A stretch of DNA of 34,987 nucleotides from an uncultured Saprospiraceae bacterium (GCA_938015925.1 CALLVY010000050.1:1-34987), one strand, 5' to 3'. Shown: positions 7,195 through 16,715, counted from the stretch's first letter. Notes: generated by a model not told the origin, from the letters alone. Program-made: numbers and translations.

Positions 7195-8223
7195 ATGCAA
7201 TATTATTTAAAAAGGTATTTGCCGGTAGTAAAGAATCCTCAAAAAATCAAAATAGGTGTAAAATCGGAAGGCATAATTGTTGAGAACACCCCCGCCAATA
7301 TCGTTTTATTGGAAAAACTGATTGAGACCGGAATTTCCGAAGAGGACATTGCCAATGAAGCATTTTTTGGTTGGATGAAGGAAAAAGAGATGTTGACTCC
7401 TACGATGAAGGGGATTCGAAAAGAACTGTTTTTGGAATATATGGGCGTTCCATTGGAACGATCTATTTTGTCGAAAAAATTATTGATACTGGGAGCAGGG
7501 GGAATGGGTTCTACAACTGCGTTTATGTTGGCTCAATTCGGATTCAAAGACTTGACCATTGTAGATTATGATGGTGTTGAAGAATCAGAAATAGAAAAGA
7601 TGATGGTCTATCGAAGAGAACATTTGGGGCAGCAGAAAACAGATGCATTGAAACAAATCCTAGAAGGGACATTCGACTATTGTAATGTGAAAACCATTGA
7701 ACAAAAAATAAGAGGCAAAGAAGATATTTTTAGAATTATTGAGGAATCTGATCCCGAATTTGTAATCAAAGCGATGGACCCCAAAGATGTTGGTTTTCGC
7801 TTGTGGTTAAATGAAATTTGTTTTCATAAACAGATTCCTTTTGTCAATAATTCTTATTCCTTTGAGTTTATTCGCTTAGGTCCTTTATTCGCTCCGGGGA
7901 TAACAGATGCCTGCGACAATTGTTGCAATTTATGGTTTATGAAAGGACAAGGAGCGGATGCGGACTTTAATGCTTCTGAAAAATTATTCCACAGCTACAC
8001 AATTCATCCGGCGATATCTTTTAACATCAATATAGCAGCAAGTTTAGCAGTAAAAGATATCATTTTCTTTTTTGCGAAGAAATATGAATACGTGAGTTCT
8101 TTTAGTAAGGTTGTCGATTTTAAATCTTTGGAATTGCAAGGAGAAGTTGTTGAAATTACCCGACATCCAGCTTGTAAAATTTGTAGTGAGGTGGAGCTAG
8201 ATGTAAGGTCATCAGTTGCTTAA
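7195..8223 (+). CDS. E1/ThiF-like adenylating enzyme with RRE-like N-terminal domain
   Basis: The 342-residue protein has a Rossmann nucleotide-binding loop GAGGMGS (100-106), an acidic strand end TIVDYDGVEESE (121-132) and a downstream Lys148, matching E1-like enzymes (ThiF, MoeB, MccB). Two Cys pairs, C240-DN-C243 and C327-KI-C330, are the structural zinc site. The usual NLNRQ segment is replaced by EIEKMMVYRRE. Residues 1-55, with RYLPVV, a strand IKIGVKSEGIIVEN and a helix IVLLEKLIETG, resemble the leader-binding (RRE) domain fused to ThiF-like proteins in azoline peptide clusters. No YcaO gene is nearby, so an azoline role is unlikely. It may present the leader to the dehydratase, adenylate the peptide C-terminus or a side chain, or both. 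It is the first enzyme gene after the precursor. Confidence 0.75.
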   Translation: MQYYLKRYLPVVKNPQKIKIGVKSEGIIVENTPANIVLLEKLIETGISEEDIANEAFFGWMKEKEMLTPTMKGIRKELFLEYMGVPLERSILSKKLLILGAGGMGSTTAFMLAQFGFKDLTIVDYDGVEESEIEKMMVYRREHLGQQKTDALKQILEGTFDYCNVKTIEQKIRGKEDIFRIIEESDPEFVIKAMDPKDVGFRLWLNEICFHKQIPFVNNSYSFEFIRLGPLFAPGITDACDNCCNLWFMKGQGADADFNASEKLFHSYTIHPAISFNINIAASLAVKDIIFFFAKKYEYVSSFSKVVDFKSLELQGEVVEITRHPACKICSEVELDVRSSVA

Positions 8224-8249
8224 AAAATCAATCAATATTTAATATAATT

Positions 8250-10952
8250 GTGCAAATATTTCCAAAAATATTATCTAGAATTGCTAGTCAACCTTTTTTA
8301 AGATTAGCGCCTTTAGTTCATCAAGAGCTTAAGGAACAAGTGCGATCATTAATACAATTAGAAGAAGCAATAGAAAAAGGCAAAGAAGAAATATGCAAGG
8401 ATCTTTTCCTAAATATTGGTACAGAAAAGGATCAGTCTCGGAAGGAAATATTGATAGGACTTAAAAGAAAAATTTTTAATGGAAGAAAGATTTCGGAAAA
8501 TCAATTTTTCGAATTGCAATCAATATTAGAAGAAGAATTGTATGATAAGATCAAGCAACTTTTAAAATCAAAAAATCAAATTAAAAAAACAAATCAGGCA
8601 TTAGGAAACACTATAAAGAAATACTTGGATAAAGACAGAACATACCTCAAAGTGATTGCGGATGAAACCTTGTTTAAAAACGGTTTACTCTTGTCTTCGC
8701 ATTCTTTCCTCAACCAAATTTCTAAATACAGAAAGAAAGAAATCGACTCTTTTCGAAAGAAAGAATACCAAACGGAACTAGGTTTGCTAAAGTACCTTAC
8801 GAGAATGTATACCAAAACAAGCCCCTTTGGTTCGTTTACCTCTGTTGATATTTCAACACCTGATTTTATTCCAGACTCCGATACCCATTTGACGATTACC
8901 GGTTCTTTTAAATCAACAATAAGTTTAGATGGATTTATTGTCAAATCTATCGACACTTTGTTAAAGAGACTAGAAGAGATATACACTTGGTATCCGCTTA
9001 GTTTAAATAACACTTTGCTTCTCGGAGAAGAAGAAATCCTGTTTTATAAAAATGAATACCTTTTTTATCCCACTCAAAATAACCACGAATCTTTTCAAAG
9101 AATAAAAAACACCCCAATACTAATGGCCATTTGTTCTTTTTTCAAAAACCAAAGAGGGCTAGTTTTTTATCAGGACGTACTCAACGAATTGTTATTATCT
9201 GTAGATGCAGGGAAAGAAGAAATCAAAGCTTATATCAATGACTTAATCAAGAGCGGTCTTTTAGAGTGTGCAGAAAGGGTTACGGCGACTACCTCTAATT
9301 GGAGTCTCTATATGGAAAATAAAATGGAACAATTGATTGTGGAAAAAAGCCCTTTTGTGGAAAATATTTTAGGAATTCTTCGGCAAATTAATAAAGGGAA
9401 AAAACAATTTTGTATCGCTGGATTCGAAGAAAGAAGACGAATTATTCCAGAAATAAAAAGGCACCTGCATGAAATCTACGAAGTCATAATCGAACAAGTG
9501 AAAAAGGAGGAGACGGTCTGTTTAATGTCCAATGAAGAGGTATTCGATGCAGTGAAAAAATTGAAAAATTACACAGACAAACGCAATGTTTTTTATGAAA
9601 ACATAAACAAGACAAGTCATTTAAAAATTAATAAAGATTTATTTGAAAGCCTGTTTTCGAAATTGAGTCGTTTGTCTCATGTAGTTTATAATAGTCGGTC
9701 AAATCCAATTGGTTTAATGAAAGCGACTAGTTTGTTTTTGGCCTTGTATAAAACAGATGCGGAACCTTCGTTAATAGAATTTCACGAGCAATATTATAAA
9801 TGCATTACCCAAAAGAATATTTCCAAAGATGCGGAGATGAATCTAAGCTCATCGAAGTATACGGAGGAATTGGAAAAACAAAAAAGAGCGTTTAAAGAAT
9901 CCCGAAATCACTGGTTGAATGCAGTAGAAGAAAAATTGACAGCCTATCTGTCCAAAGGGCAGACAGAAGTTCATTTAGGAGAAAATTTTATTCTGGATCT
10001 AGAAAAGGTAAACCGGAGAGATAATAGATCAAGCGCTAATGCTGCTCTTAAGCATGGTGCTTATATTCAGTTGGTAGAAAGGAAGAAAGAAGAAGATGCC
10101 ATAATGGTATTAAATTCTATTTCTTCTGGTTACAGCAAAATGTTTAGTCGCTTTTTAAGTCATAGTGATGAAGCTTTGATAGATACCTTTAAACAGTGGA
10201 ATACTAGTAATAAAGAAGAGGGAGCAACTTTTGTTGAGATCGAAGATGAATCCGCTTTTAGTGCCAATGTTCACCCCTTGATTCTGCCACAAATAATTCG
10301 ATTAAAAGGAGATACGACTAATACTGGAAATGGATTGTCCTTGGGAGATTTGAAGATACGATACCATCCAAAAAATAAAGAAATCGAACTTTTTAATCCG
10401 ACAAATCAGCAAACCTATTATTGTTTTGATATGGCTTTTCAAGCGCTAGTGCTAAGATCCGAAATGTTTAAATTTTTAAGTCTTTTTGATATTGCACTCA
10501 TTCCTATCATAGATGATATTTTAGAAAAAATAAATAAGCTCTGTTTTGTTTCAGAAAAGAGCATTAACATTCAGCCCAGAGTTATCTATGCAAAGAATAT
10601 CATTCTGCAAAGGAAAACCTGGCTAATTGATAAAGCAGAACTTCCGGAGCGATTAGAGAAAGAAACATTATCAGAATATTTTATTAGGTTAAATATTTGG
10701 AAAGAGCGTCATGAAATTCCGGATGAAGTATTTATTTCTATTCCAGGAAAAGTCGAACTTTCTAATAAGGATGATTATAAACCGCAGTATATAAATTTTA
10801 ATAGCCCTTTAGTCGTTCGTTTGTTTGATAGAACGGTGAAAAAACTAAAAACACATTTAGTACTTGTTGAAATGCTTCCAGCGTCGAAGCAATTATTGAA
10901 AAGCAATGAAGAACCATATGTCTCTGAATTTTTAGTGCAATGGCAAAGTTAA
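8250..10952 (+). CDS. Stand-alone LanB glutamylation subunit (lantibiotic dehydratase N-terminal domain)
   Basis: The 900-residue protein has hallmarks of the Lant_dehydr_N family: RMYTKTSPFGSFTSVD near 185-200 (family pattern TPFG.F), a central VNRRDNRSSANAALKHG block, NPTNQQTYYCFD, and a late IQPRVIYAKNIILQRKTW region with conserved Arg and Trp. Such domains transfer glutamate from glutamyl-tRNA to Ser/Thr of the core. There is no fused SpaB-type elimination domain at the C-terminus; that activity is encoded separately at 15813-16715. The start is probably the GTG at 8250, 26 bp after the E1-like gene; no ATG fits better. Within this architecture the protein should recognise the leader, perhaps together with the E1-like partner. 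Confidence 0.88.
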   Translation: MQIFPKILSRIASQPFLRLAPLVHQELKEQVRSLIQLEEAIEKGKEEICKDLFLNIGTEKDQSRKEILIGLKRKIFNGRKISENQFFELQSILEEELYDKIKQLLKSKNQIKKTNQALGNTIKKYLDKDRTYLKVIADETLFKNGLLLSSHSFLNQISKYRKKEIDSFRKKEYQTELGLLKYLTRMYTKTSPFGSFTSVDISTPDFIPDSDTHLTITGSFKSTISLDGFIVKSIDTLLKRLEEIYTWYPLSLNNTLLLGEEEILFYKNEYLFYPTQNNHESFQRIKNTPILMAICSFFKNQRGLVFYQDVLNELLLSVDAGKEEIKAYINDLIKSGLLECAERVTATTSNWSLYMENKMEQLIVEKSPFVENILGILRQINKGKKQFCIAGFEERRRIIPEIKRHLHEIYEVIIEQVKKEETVCLMSNEEVFDAVKKLKNYTDKRNVFYENINKTSHLKINKDLFESLFSKLSRLSHVVYNSRSNPIGLMKATSLFLALYKTDAEPSLIEFHEQYYKCITQKNISKDAEMNLSSSKYTEELEKQKRAFKESRNHWLNAVEEKLTAYLSKGQTEVHLGENFILDLEKVNRRDNRSSANAALKHGAYIQLVERKKEEDAIMVLNSISSGYSKMFSRFLSHSDEALIDTFKQWNTSNKEEGATFVEIEDESAFSANVHPLILPQIIRLKGDTTNTGNGLSLGDLKIRYHPKNKEIELFNPTNQQTYYCFDMAFQALVLRSEMFKFLSLFDIALIPIIDDILEKINKLCFVSEKSINIQPRVIYAKNIILQRKTWLIDKAELPERLEKETLSEYFIRLNIWKERHEIPDEVFISIPGKVELSNKDDYKPQYINFNSPLVVRLFDRTVKKLKTHLVLVEMLPASKQLLKSNEEPYVSEFLVQWQS

Positions 10953-11011
10953 ATACTTACTTATAAATTTTGCATAGTAGTAAACGATTCTCTATACACG
11001 CTGTACCCTTT

Positions 11012-13207
11012 ATGAAAAAAAGACGATTCCCATTCTATAAGCAACATGACCAAATGGATTGTGGTCCGACCTGCATAAAAATGATTGCTGATTTTTATGG
11101 GAAAGAATACAGTTTGCAATCACTTAGAGAAAAGTGTTATTTTACTAGAGATGGGGTGTCTCTGAAAGGGATGATGGCGGCCTCAGAAAATATCGGACTA
11201 CAATCACTTCCTGTAAAAATTCCATTTAGTGATAGTGGACCAGAGGGTGTTTCCTTGGTTGATATTCCGCTGCCCTGCATCGCACACTGGGATCAAAAAC
11301 ATTTTGTAGTGGTCTACAAAATTTCTAATAAATACGTTTGGTTAGCTGACCCTGCTCAAGGTAAATTGAAAGTGACCTATGAGGTGTTTAAGAAGTTTTG
11401 GATAAGTGATGAAGACAAAGGCGTTGCACTCTTATTCGAACCGACTCCTCTTTTTTATGAAAAGGAAGGAGAAACTACAAAGCAAAAAGGGTTTTCTTTT
11501 CTTTTCAATTATTTGAGGCCCTATAAATGGTTACTCGTTCAGATTGTGATAGGTTTGCTCATTGCAAGTTTGTTACAACTCGTCCTTCCCTTTCTCACCC
11601 AATCCATTGTAGATATTGGGATAGGGACGAGGAATCTCGAATTTATTTACCTGATTCTTCTAGGGCAATTGATGATATTTGTCGGAAGTGTTTCTGTTTA
11701 TATCTTGCAGCAATGGTTATCTCTGCACATCAGTACTCGGATCAATATTTCTTTGATTTCTGATTTTTTATTTAAACTAACGAGACTGCCCATCAAATTT
11801 TTTGAAACTAAAATGATTGGCGATTTATTACAACGAATCACCGACCACCAAAGAATCGAAGCATTTTTGACCACAGCAACACTTAATGCGATCAATTCCA
11901 TGATCAGCATCCTTAGTTTCGGAATCGTCTTATTTATTTTGAATTTTCAAATCTTCTTAATATTCGTAATTGCCAGCGGGATTTATTTTTTATGGATTTC
12001 ATTATTTCTTAAAAAAAGAAGAGAAATAGATTTTGCGCACTTCCGGGAAATGTCGAATAACCAGGATGCCTTGATAGAAATTATCCAGGGTATGCAGGAA
12101 ATAAAATTGCAAAATAGTGAGCACAAACATCGACTGAATTGGAAAAGTATTCAGACGAAATTATTTAGAGTCAGCATGAGAGCATTGTCTATTGCTCAAT
12201 GGCAGGAAATAGGAGCCAATGGCATCAATCAGTTAAAGGATATTTTTATTTCTTTTATCGCAGCCACTGCAGTCGTAAAAGGAGATATGACGCTGGGTAT
12301 GATGATGGCAGTGCAGTTTATTATCGGGCAATTGAATGTGCCTCTTCAACGATTGGTGGGCTTGATTCAATCGGGGCAAGATGCCAAAATTAGCCTAGAA
12401 AGATTGGGAGAAATACACGATCAGGAAAACGAAGAAGGCATAGAAAAAATAAGCATCAATACGATTCCGGAGAAAAATATCGTAATCGAAAATATGAGCT
12501 TCCAATATACTCCTATCACGGAAGTTGTCTTAGAAGACATCAACCTCACGATACCTCGGAAAAAGGTAACTGCAATTGTAGGAGTAAGTGGCTCTGGTAA
12601 AACAACACTGGTAAAATTACTACTCGGATTTTATCAGCCAACAGCTGGAACCCTAAAAATTGGAGATACCCCAATTGAAAATATTTCTCAAAAACTTTGG
12701 CGACAAAAATGTGGCGCAGTATTGCAAGATGGCTATGTTTTTTCAAACACCATCGCCAATAATATTGCAGAATCAGACGATATGGTCGATCAGGAAAAAT
12801 TACTAAAAGCAGTTGAAGTAGCCAATATCAAAGATTTTATAGAATCCTTGTCTTTGGGCTATAATACGATGATTGGCGCTAAAGGAAATGGTGTCAGTCA
12901 AGGACAGAAACAAAGGATGTTGATTGCAAGAGCTGTTTACAAAGATCCAGAGTTTATTTTTTTTGATGAAGCGACCAATGCCCTAGACGCCAATAATGAA
13001 CGAGTGATCATGAAAAACTTAGATAACTTTTTCAAAGGACGAACAGTCATCGTAGTCGCACATAGATTAAGTACGGTAAAAAATGCCGACCAAATTGTGG
13101 TGCTTCATCAGGGGCGAATTGTGGAGACCGGAACGCATGAAGAATTGGTTGCTAAACGAGGAGAATATTATGTACTCATCAAGAATCAATTAGAATTAGG
13201 AAGCTAA
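11012..13207 (+). CDS. C39-peptidase ABC exporter (bacteriocin/lanthipeptide transporter)
   Basis: The 731-residue protein begins with a C39 peptidase domain (about 1-145). Catalytic Cys17 lies in QMDCGPTC after Gln11 of the oxyanion hole; His97 (QKHFVVV) and Asp113 (LADPAQG) complete the site. About six membrane helices span roughly 165-435. The ATPase domain has Walker A GVSGSGKT (524-531), signature VSQGQ (628-632, usually LSGGQ) and Walker B IFFDE (649-653). It should cut the precursor after Gly-Gly and export the core. The frame is open to a TTG at 10970, but the ATG at 11012 fits the usual C39 N-terminus and is preferred. The stop overlaps the next gene by one base (TAATG). Confidence 0.92.
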   Translation: MKKRRFPFYKQHDQMDCGPTCIKMIADFYGKEYSLQSLREKCYFTRDGVSLKGMMAASENIGLQSLPVKIPFSDSGPEGVSLVDIPLPCIAHWDQKHFVVVYKISNKYVWLADPAQGKLKVTYEVFKKFWISDEDKGVALLFEPTPLFYEKEGETTKQKGFSFLFNYLRPYKWLLVQIVIGLLIASLLQLVLPFLTQSIVDIGIGTRNLEFIYLILLGQLMIFVGSVSVYILQQWLSLHISTRINISLISDFLFKLTRLPIKFFETKMIGDLLQRITDHQRIEAFLTTATLNAINSMISILSFGIVLFILNFQIFLIFVIASGIYFLWISLFLKKRREIDFAHFREMSNNQDALIEIIQGMQEIKLQNSEHKHRLNWKSIQTKLFRVSMRALSIAQWQEIGANGINQLKDIFISFIAATAVVKGDMTLGMMMAVQFIIGQLNVPLQRLVGLIQSGQDAKISLERLGEIHDQENEEGIEKISINTIPEKNIVIENMSFQYTPITEVVLEDINLTIPRKKVTAIVGVSGSGKTTLVKLLLGFYQPTAGTLKIGDTPIENISQKLWRQKCGAVLQDGYVFSNTIANNIAESDDMVDQEKLLKAVEVANIKDFIESLSLGYNTMIGAKGNGVSQGQKQRMLIARAVYKDPEFIFFDEATNALDANNERVIMKNLDNFFKGRTVIVVAHRLSTVKNADQIVVLHQGRIVETGTHEELVAKRGEYYVLIKNQLELGS

Positions 13208-14556
13208 TGCCAGATCCAGAAAAAAAAATATCGCCAGAAGAAAAAGGTGTCTTTTCCATAAAGTATGCGGAAGAAGAAGATGTCTTAGGAATACCTCCAA
13301 GATGGTTGATGAAATGGGGGATATCAATTATCGGCTTTGTTTTTTCGATCTTTTTTATGTTGTCCTTTGTGATTAAATATCCAGATATTATAAGAGCTCC
13401 AATCGTCATTACCTCTCAGAAACCACCGATTCAACTTGTCGCTAAAAGCAGCGGGATAATAGAACAAATACTCGTCAAAGACAATACTCCCGTAAAAAAA
13501 GGAGAAATAATCGCTTTGGTAAAAACTCCTTTGTATTACCCTCATTTGCAAACACTCCGTGATTTTATTGCCGCATTTGAAAATGTCGAAGAACAAAAAG
13601 GGTATGAAAAACTATGGATTCCAAAGAATCTGGAATTGGGTCAATTGCAAACAAGTTATAGTACCTTGATTCAAAATTATGAAGAATTTCAACACTTCTC
13701 CCAGCGGCAAATAACCGGAGTGAAAGTAGAATCTTTAAAGCAACAAATCCAACAGATTACCCGACTAAACAAGTCTATAGAGAAACAAGAAACTTTATAT
13801 GAAAAAGACTTTGCATTGAAAAAGAAAAACTTCGAAAGGTTTCAGGGTTTGAATCAGGAAGGTTTGATTAGTGATATTGAAAAAGAAGAAAAGCAATCTA
13901 TACTTTTTCAGGAAGAACAAAAATTAGAAAACTTACGCTCGACAAGAATCAATAATGACCTTAGAATTGAGCAATTGAGCGCAGAGATCAAATTTTTAGA
14001 TAGTGATCGGCAATTAGGAGGGTCGACAAGGTTGCTTAAAATTCAACAACTGGTGGAACAACTCAAAGGAGAAATGGCACAATGGGAGGAGATAAATATT
14101 ATCAAAGCATCCATAAATGGAGTTTTGGCTTATTCAAATATTTGGAGTGATCAACAAGATATCGAAATAGGAGAAAACTTGTTTACTATTCTGCCAGGTA
14201 AAAACCAAGGAGCTATTATCGCGAGGTGTTTTTTACCAACGCAGCGATCTGGAAAAGTAGCGGTACATGCAAAAGTAAATATTCAAATTGATGCGTTTCC
14301 CTCCCAAGAGTTTGGAGTACTAGTGTCGGAAATTACTGCCATTTCAAAAATACCTTCTCCTGTCGGGCAAAATCAATTTGGTCAAACTCAATTTGCCTAC
14401 ATCGTTGAAATTCCTTTATCAGATTCTTTAGTGACAACTTATGGTAAACAAATTCCTTTTAGACAAGAAATGAAAGGAACGGCTCAAATCATTACAGAAG
14501 AAAGAAAAATCATTGAACGAATTTTTGATAAGGTATTTAATGCAATTAAAAATTAG
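13207..14556 (+). CDS. HlyD-family membrane fusion protein
   Basis: The 449-residue protein has one N-terminal membrane helix (about 37-57, ending in VIKYPD), then a biotinyl-lipoyl-like strand region PPIQLVAKSSGIIEQILVKD with VKKGEIIALV (near 73-105). A long alpha-helical coiled coil, rich in Glu/Gln/Lys, covers about 145-275, and a second lipoyl half and beta-barrel follow (INGVLAYSN, FLPTQRSGKVAVHAKVNIQIDAF). This is the layout of HlyD-type periplasmic adaptors that link an inner-membrane ABC exporter to an outer-membrane channel. Translational coupling to the C39 transporter (1-base overlap) argues that the two form one export complex. A TolC-like partner is not in the locus and is presumably encoded elsewhere. 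Confidence 0.9.
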   Translation: MPDPEKKISPEEKGVFSIKYAEEEDVLGIPPRWLMKWGISIIGFVFSIFFMLSFVIKYPDIIRAPIVITSQKPPIQLVAKSSGIIEQILVKDNTPVKKGEIIALVKTPLYYPHLQTLRDFIAAFENVEEQKGYEKLWIPKNLELGQLQTSYSTLIQNYEEFQHFSQRQITGVKVESLKQQIQQITRLNKSIEKQETLYEKDFALKKKNFERFQGLNQEGLISDIEKEEKQSILFQEEQKLENLRSTRINNDLRIEQLSAEIKFLDSDRQLGGSTRLLKIQQLVEQLKGEMAQWEEINIIKASINGVLAYSNIWSDQQDIEIGENLFTILPGKNQGAIIARCFLPTQRSGKVAVHAKVNIQIDAFPSQEFGVLVSEITAISKIPSPVGQNQFGQTQFAYIVEIPLSDSLVTTYGKQIPFRQEMKGTAQIITEERKIIERIFDKVFNAIKN

Positions 14557-14599
14557 ATAGGAATTAGAGCTAAATCGAAATTAAAATAAAAAAAGGCAT

Positions 14600-15808
14600 A
14601 TGAAAACTTTAAGTAAATTACTCGCACCACTTAGTAGTCAAGCTTTTTTTGAAGACTACTGGACCCAAAAAGTGTATCTGCAAAAAGGCGATCCCAAAAG
14701 ATATGATGCCCTTTTTAATTGGGAATCATTCAATCAATTATTAGATGAACATCTCTATCATTTGTCTTTCCCGGATATTAGAATGGTACACGATGGAAAT
14801 TTAATTTCGGAGGATAATATTACGGAATTTATTCCATCTAGGAGGTTCGGAAAAATTAAAAAAATCTCTGCAGAGAAGATTAATAAACTGAGCCAACAAG
14901 GAGCTACATTGGTATTGGATGCGGTAAATAAAATTAGTCCTGGCCTCCGTCTGTTTGCAAGTCAATTGTCTTCAGAATTTGGGGATAAAGTGCAAATTAA
15001 TACTTACTGTTCCTGGAAAGGCAGGCAAGCTTTTGATGTGCATTTTGATTTGCAAGAAGCCTTTATTTTGCAAATTGAAGGCAGTAAGAATTGGGAGGTC
15101 TACGAAAACTTGGGAACGGAATTTCCAATTAAAAACGATCACGATAAATCGATTGATGCAGAGGTTAAACCTTCTGTGAAATGCACACTGCATAAAGGAG
15201 ATTTGTTGTATATCCCAAGAGGGTTTTGGCATTCTGCCTTAGCCCAAGATGAACCCTCTTTACACATTACTGTTGGGGTTTATTGCAAAACAAAAATAGA
15301 TTTTATTAAATGGGTTGCCAATGAAGTTTTAACGAAACAGGAAAAATTTCGGAAAAACATTCCACTTTCATCAGCTGAAAATCGAAAGACGCATCCCGAA
15401 GAATCTTTAGCGGGCATTTTGGATGATATTAAAAAAAGCCTTTCGCCGGAAGTTGTCAATAAGTTTAATGCCTATTGTTTGGAAGAAAATGGATTGATTA
15501 AAAATTTCAGTTTTCCTTCTTCTGTTGTTGATGAACCAATTCCAAATCAAGAATCAAGTTTCTATCGATTGCCAAGTCAAAGAGTATTGGTCAATGATTT
15601 AGAAGAGGAGGAAGGGGTGAAAATTTTTTATGGCAATAAAGAATTGATCTTTAGAGGAAAAGTTGAAAAAATTGTAAATGGTATTTTTTCAAACGAGTCG
15701 TTTACCGGAACTGATGTATTGGCTTTTGATGAAGATTTTGACTGGGAAGACATTGAACCCATTCTTTCTTTGCTGTTGAGGGAACAAGTTATTTATCTTA
15801 AAAATTAG
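14600..15808 (+). CDS. JmjC/cupin Fe(II)- and 2-oxoglutarate-dependent oxygenase
   Basis: The 402-residue protein has the double-stranded beta-helix of the Cupin_4/ribosomal-oxygenase type. The iron triad is visible as H148-F-D150 in FDVHFDLQ and H211 in PRGFWHSA. A Lys-containing strand, QIEGSKNWEVY (158-168), follows the HxD motif where these proteins bind 2-oxoglutarate. The C-terminal ~75 residues (ELIFRGKVEKIVNGIF to REQVIYL) look like a winged helix. Family members hydroxylate protein side chains. Its place between the exporter genes and the LanB elimination subunit (4 bp before the next start) suggests that it hydroxylates the lanthipeptide core, for instance an Asp, Asn, Lys or other residue; the target is unknown. 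A housekeeping ribosomal role is possible but unlikely in this operon. Confidence 0.82.
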   Translation: MKTLSKLLAPLSSQAFFEDYWTQKVYLQKGDPKRYDALFNWESFNQLLDEHLYHLSFPDIRMVHDGNLISEDNITEFIPSRRFGKIKKISAEKINKLSQQGATLVLDAVNKISPGLRLFASQLSSEFGDKVQINTYCSWKGRQAFDVHFDLQEAFILQIEGSKNWEVYENLGTEFPIKNDHDKSIDAEVKPSVKCTLHKGDLLYIPRGFWHSALAQDEPSLHITVGVYCKTKIDFIKWVANEVLTKQEKFRKNIPLSSAENRKTHPEESLAGILDDIKKSLSPEVVNKFNAYCLEENGLIKNFSFPSSVVDEPIPNQESSFYRLPSQRVLVNDLEEEEGVKIFYGNKELIFRGKVEKIVNGIFSNESFTGTDVLAFDEDFDWEDIEPILSLLLREQVIYLKN

Positions 15809-15812
15809 AAGG

Positions 15813-16715
15813 ATGGGGTTTGGAGAAAATGCTGACTTTACTTGGGTCTCCACACATATTTACATTACAGGAAGAACGCTTCGTTTTTTGACAGAAGGAT
15901 TGTTGCCATTATTGGAACAACTAAATGAAAAAATAAAAATTGATCAATACTTTTTTATCCGCTACCGAGATCCTGAATTCCACATTCGACTTCGATTAAA
16001 AGTAGAGAAAAATAAAGTTAAAAAAGTAGAAGCTTTTATTTTGGATTTTTTTAGGATTTGGACAAGTCAAGGAGCTGTAGCACCAAAGGAATTAATTTCC
16101 ATTACAGCCATAAAATTTATTGAATACCAACGGGAGATGCAAAGGTATGGAGGTCTGAAAAGTATTGGAATCATAGAAAAACAATTTTGCTATTCTTCCA
16201 AAACCTGTTTGCAGATTTTAAAGGAGGATGCTGCTCAAAATTATGAAAGTATTTTGGGAAAGGCCATTCAAATGCACTTGAGCCTTGTCGCTACTTTTGA
16301 ATTTGACCAAGATCATACCTTGCAATTATTTAAAAAAATATTATCAAACTGGTCTGTAGTTCATCTAAATGCTTTTACCGTAAAAGAACAAGTAGAAAAA
16401 AATCAAGAAGAATTAATTCAGCAATTCCAAAAGTCATTGACTCCCAATCGCTTGTTTGTTTTGGAACAAATTAGTTCTTTTTTGGAGGCATTAAAGCAAG
16501 GAAAAAAGTTTGAATCGGGGTGGATGCAAGAATGGATAGAAGACCTGAAAAAGACCGGTGATGCTTTGAAGAAAATACATTCAGAACAACTTCCTTTAAT
16601 TGTGGCAGATCTTATTCATATGACGAACAATCGCCTCGGAATTTTCAATAAAGACGAGTCTTATTTAGCTTACATTATTATAGAATCTTTGGAGTATGCA
16701 AAGCATGGAAGATAA
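15813..16715 (+). CDS. Stand-alone LanB elimination subunit (thiopeptide-type bacteriocin biosynthesis protein)
   Basis: The 300-residue protein matches the SpaB_C/Lant_dehydr_C family: it starts with WVSTHIYITG, carries FFIRYRDPEFHIRLRL (about 47-62) with the conserved Arg and His residues, and ends with DLIHMTNNRLGI near 268-279, whose His and Arg are family hallmarks. The domain removes glutamate from glutamylated Ser/Thr to leave dehydroalanine or dehydrobutyrine. It is encoded separately from the glutamylation subunit, as in thiopeptide systems. The ATG follows the oxygenase stop by 4 bp and has a purine-rich agaagg just before it. Its end overlaps the cyclase gene by 20 bp. Confidence 0.88.
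   Translation: MGFGENADFTWVSTHIYITGRTLRFLTEGLLPLLEQLNEKIKIDQYFFIRYRDPEFHIRLRLKVEKNKVKKVEAFILDFFRIWTSQGAVAPKELISITAIKFIEYQREMQRYGGLKSIGIIEKQFCYSSKTCLQILKEDAAQNYESILGKAIQMHLSLVATFEFDQDHTLQLFKKILSNWSVVHLNAFTVKEQVEKNQEELIQQFQKSLTPNRLFVLEQISSFLEALKQGKKFESGWMQEWIEDLKKTGDALKKIHSEQLPLIVADLIHMTNNRLGIFNKDESYLAYIIIESLEYAKHGR

Noticed and set aside
7195-8223. Housekeeping ThiF/MoeB/HesA for thiamine or molybdopterin synthesis
   Set aside because: The RRE-like N-terminus, the altered NLNRQ region and the position in a peptide-maturation operon do not fit; no thi or moa genes are nearby.
10970-11011. TTG-initiated extension of the C39 exporter
   Set aside because: The 14 extra residues precede the normal C39 N-terminus, which begins well at the ATG at 11012.
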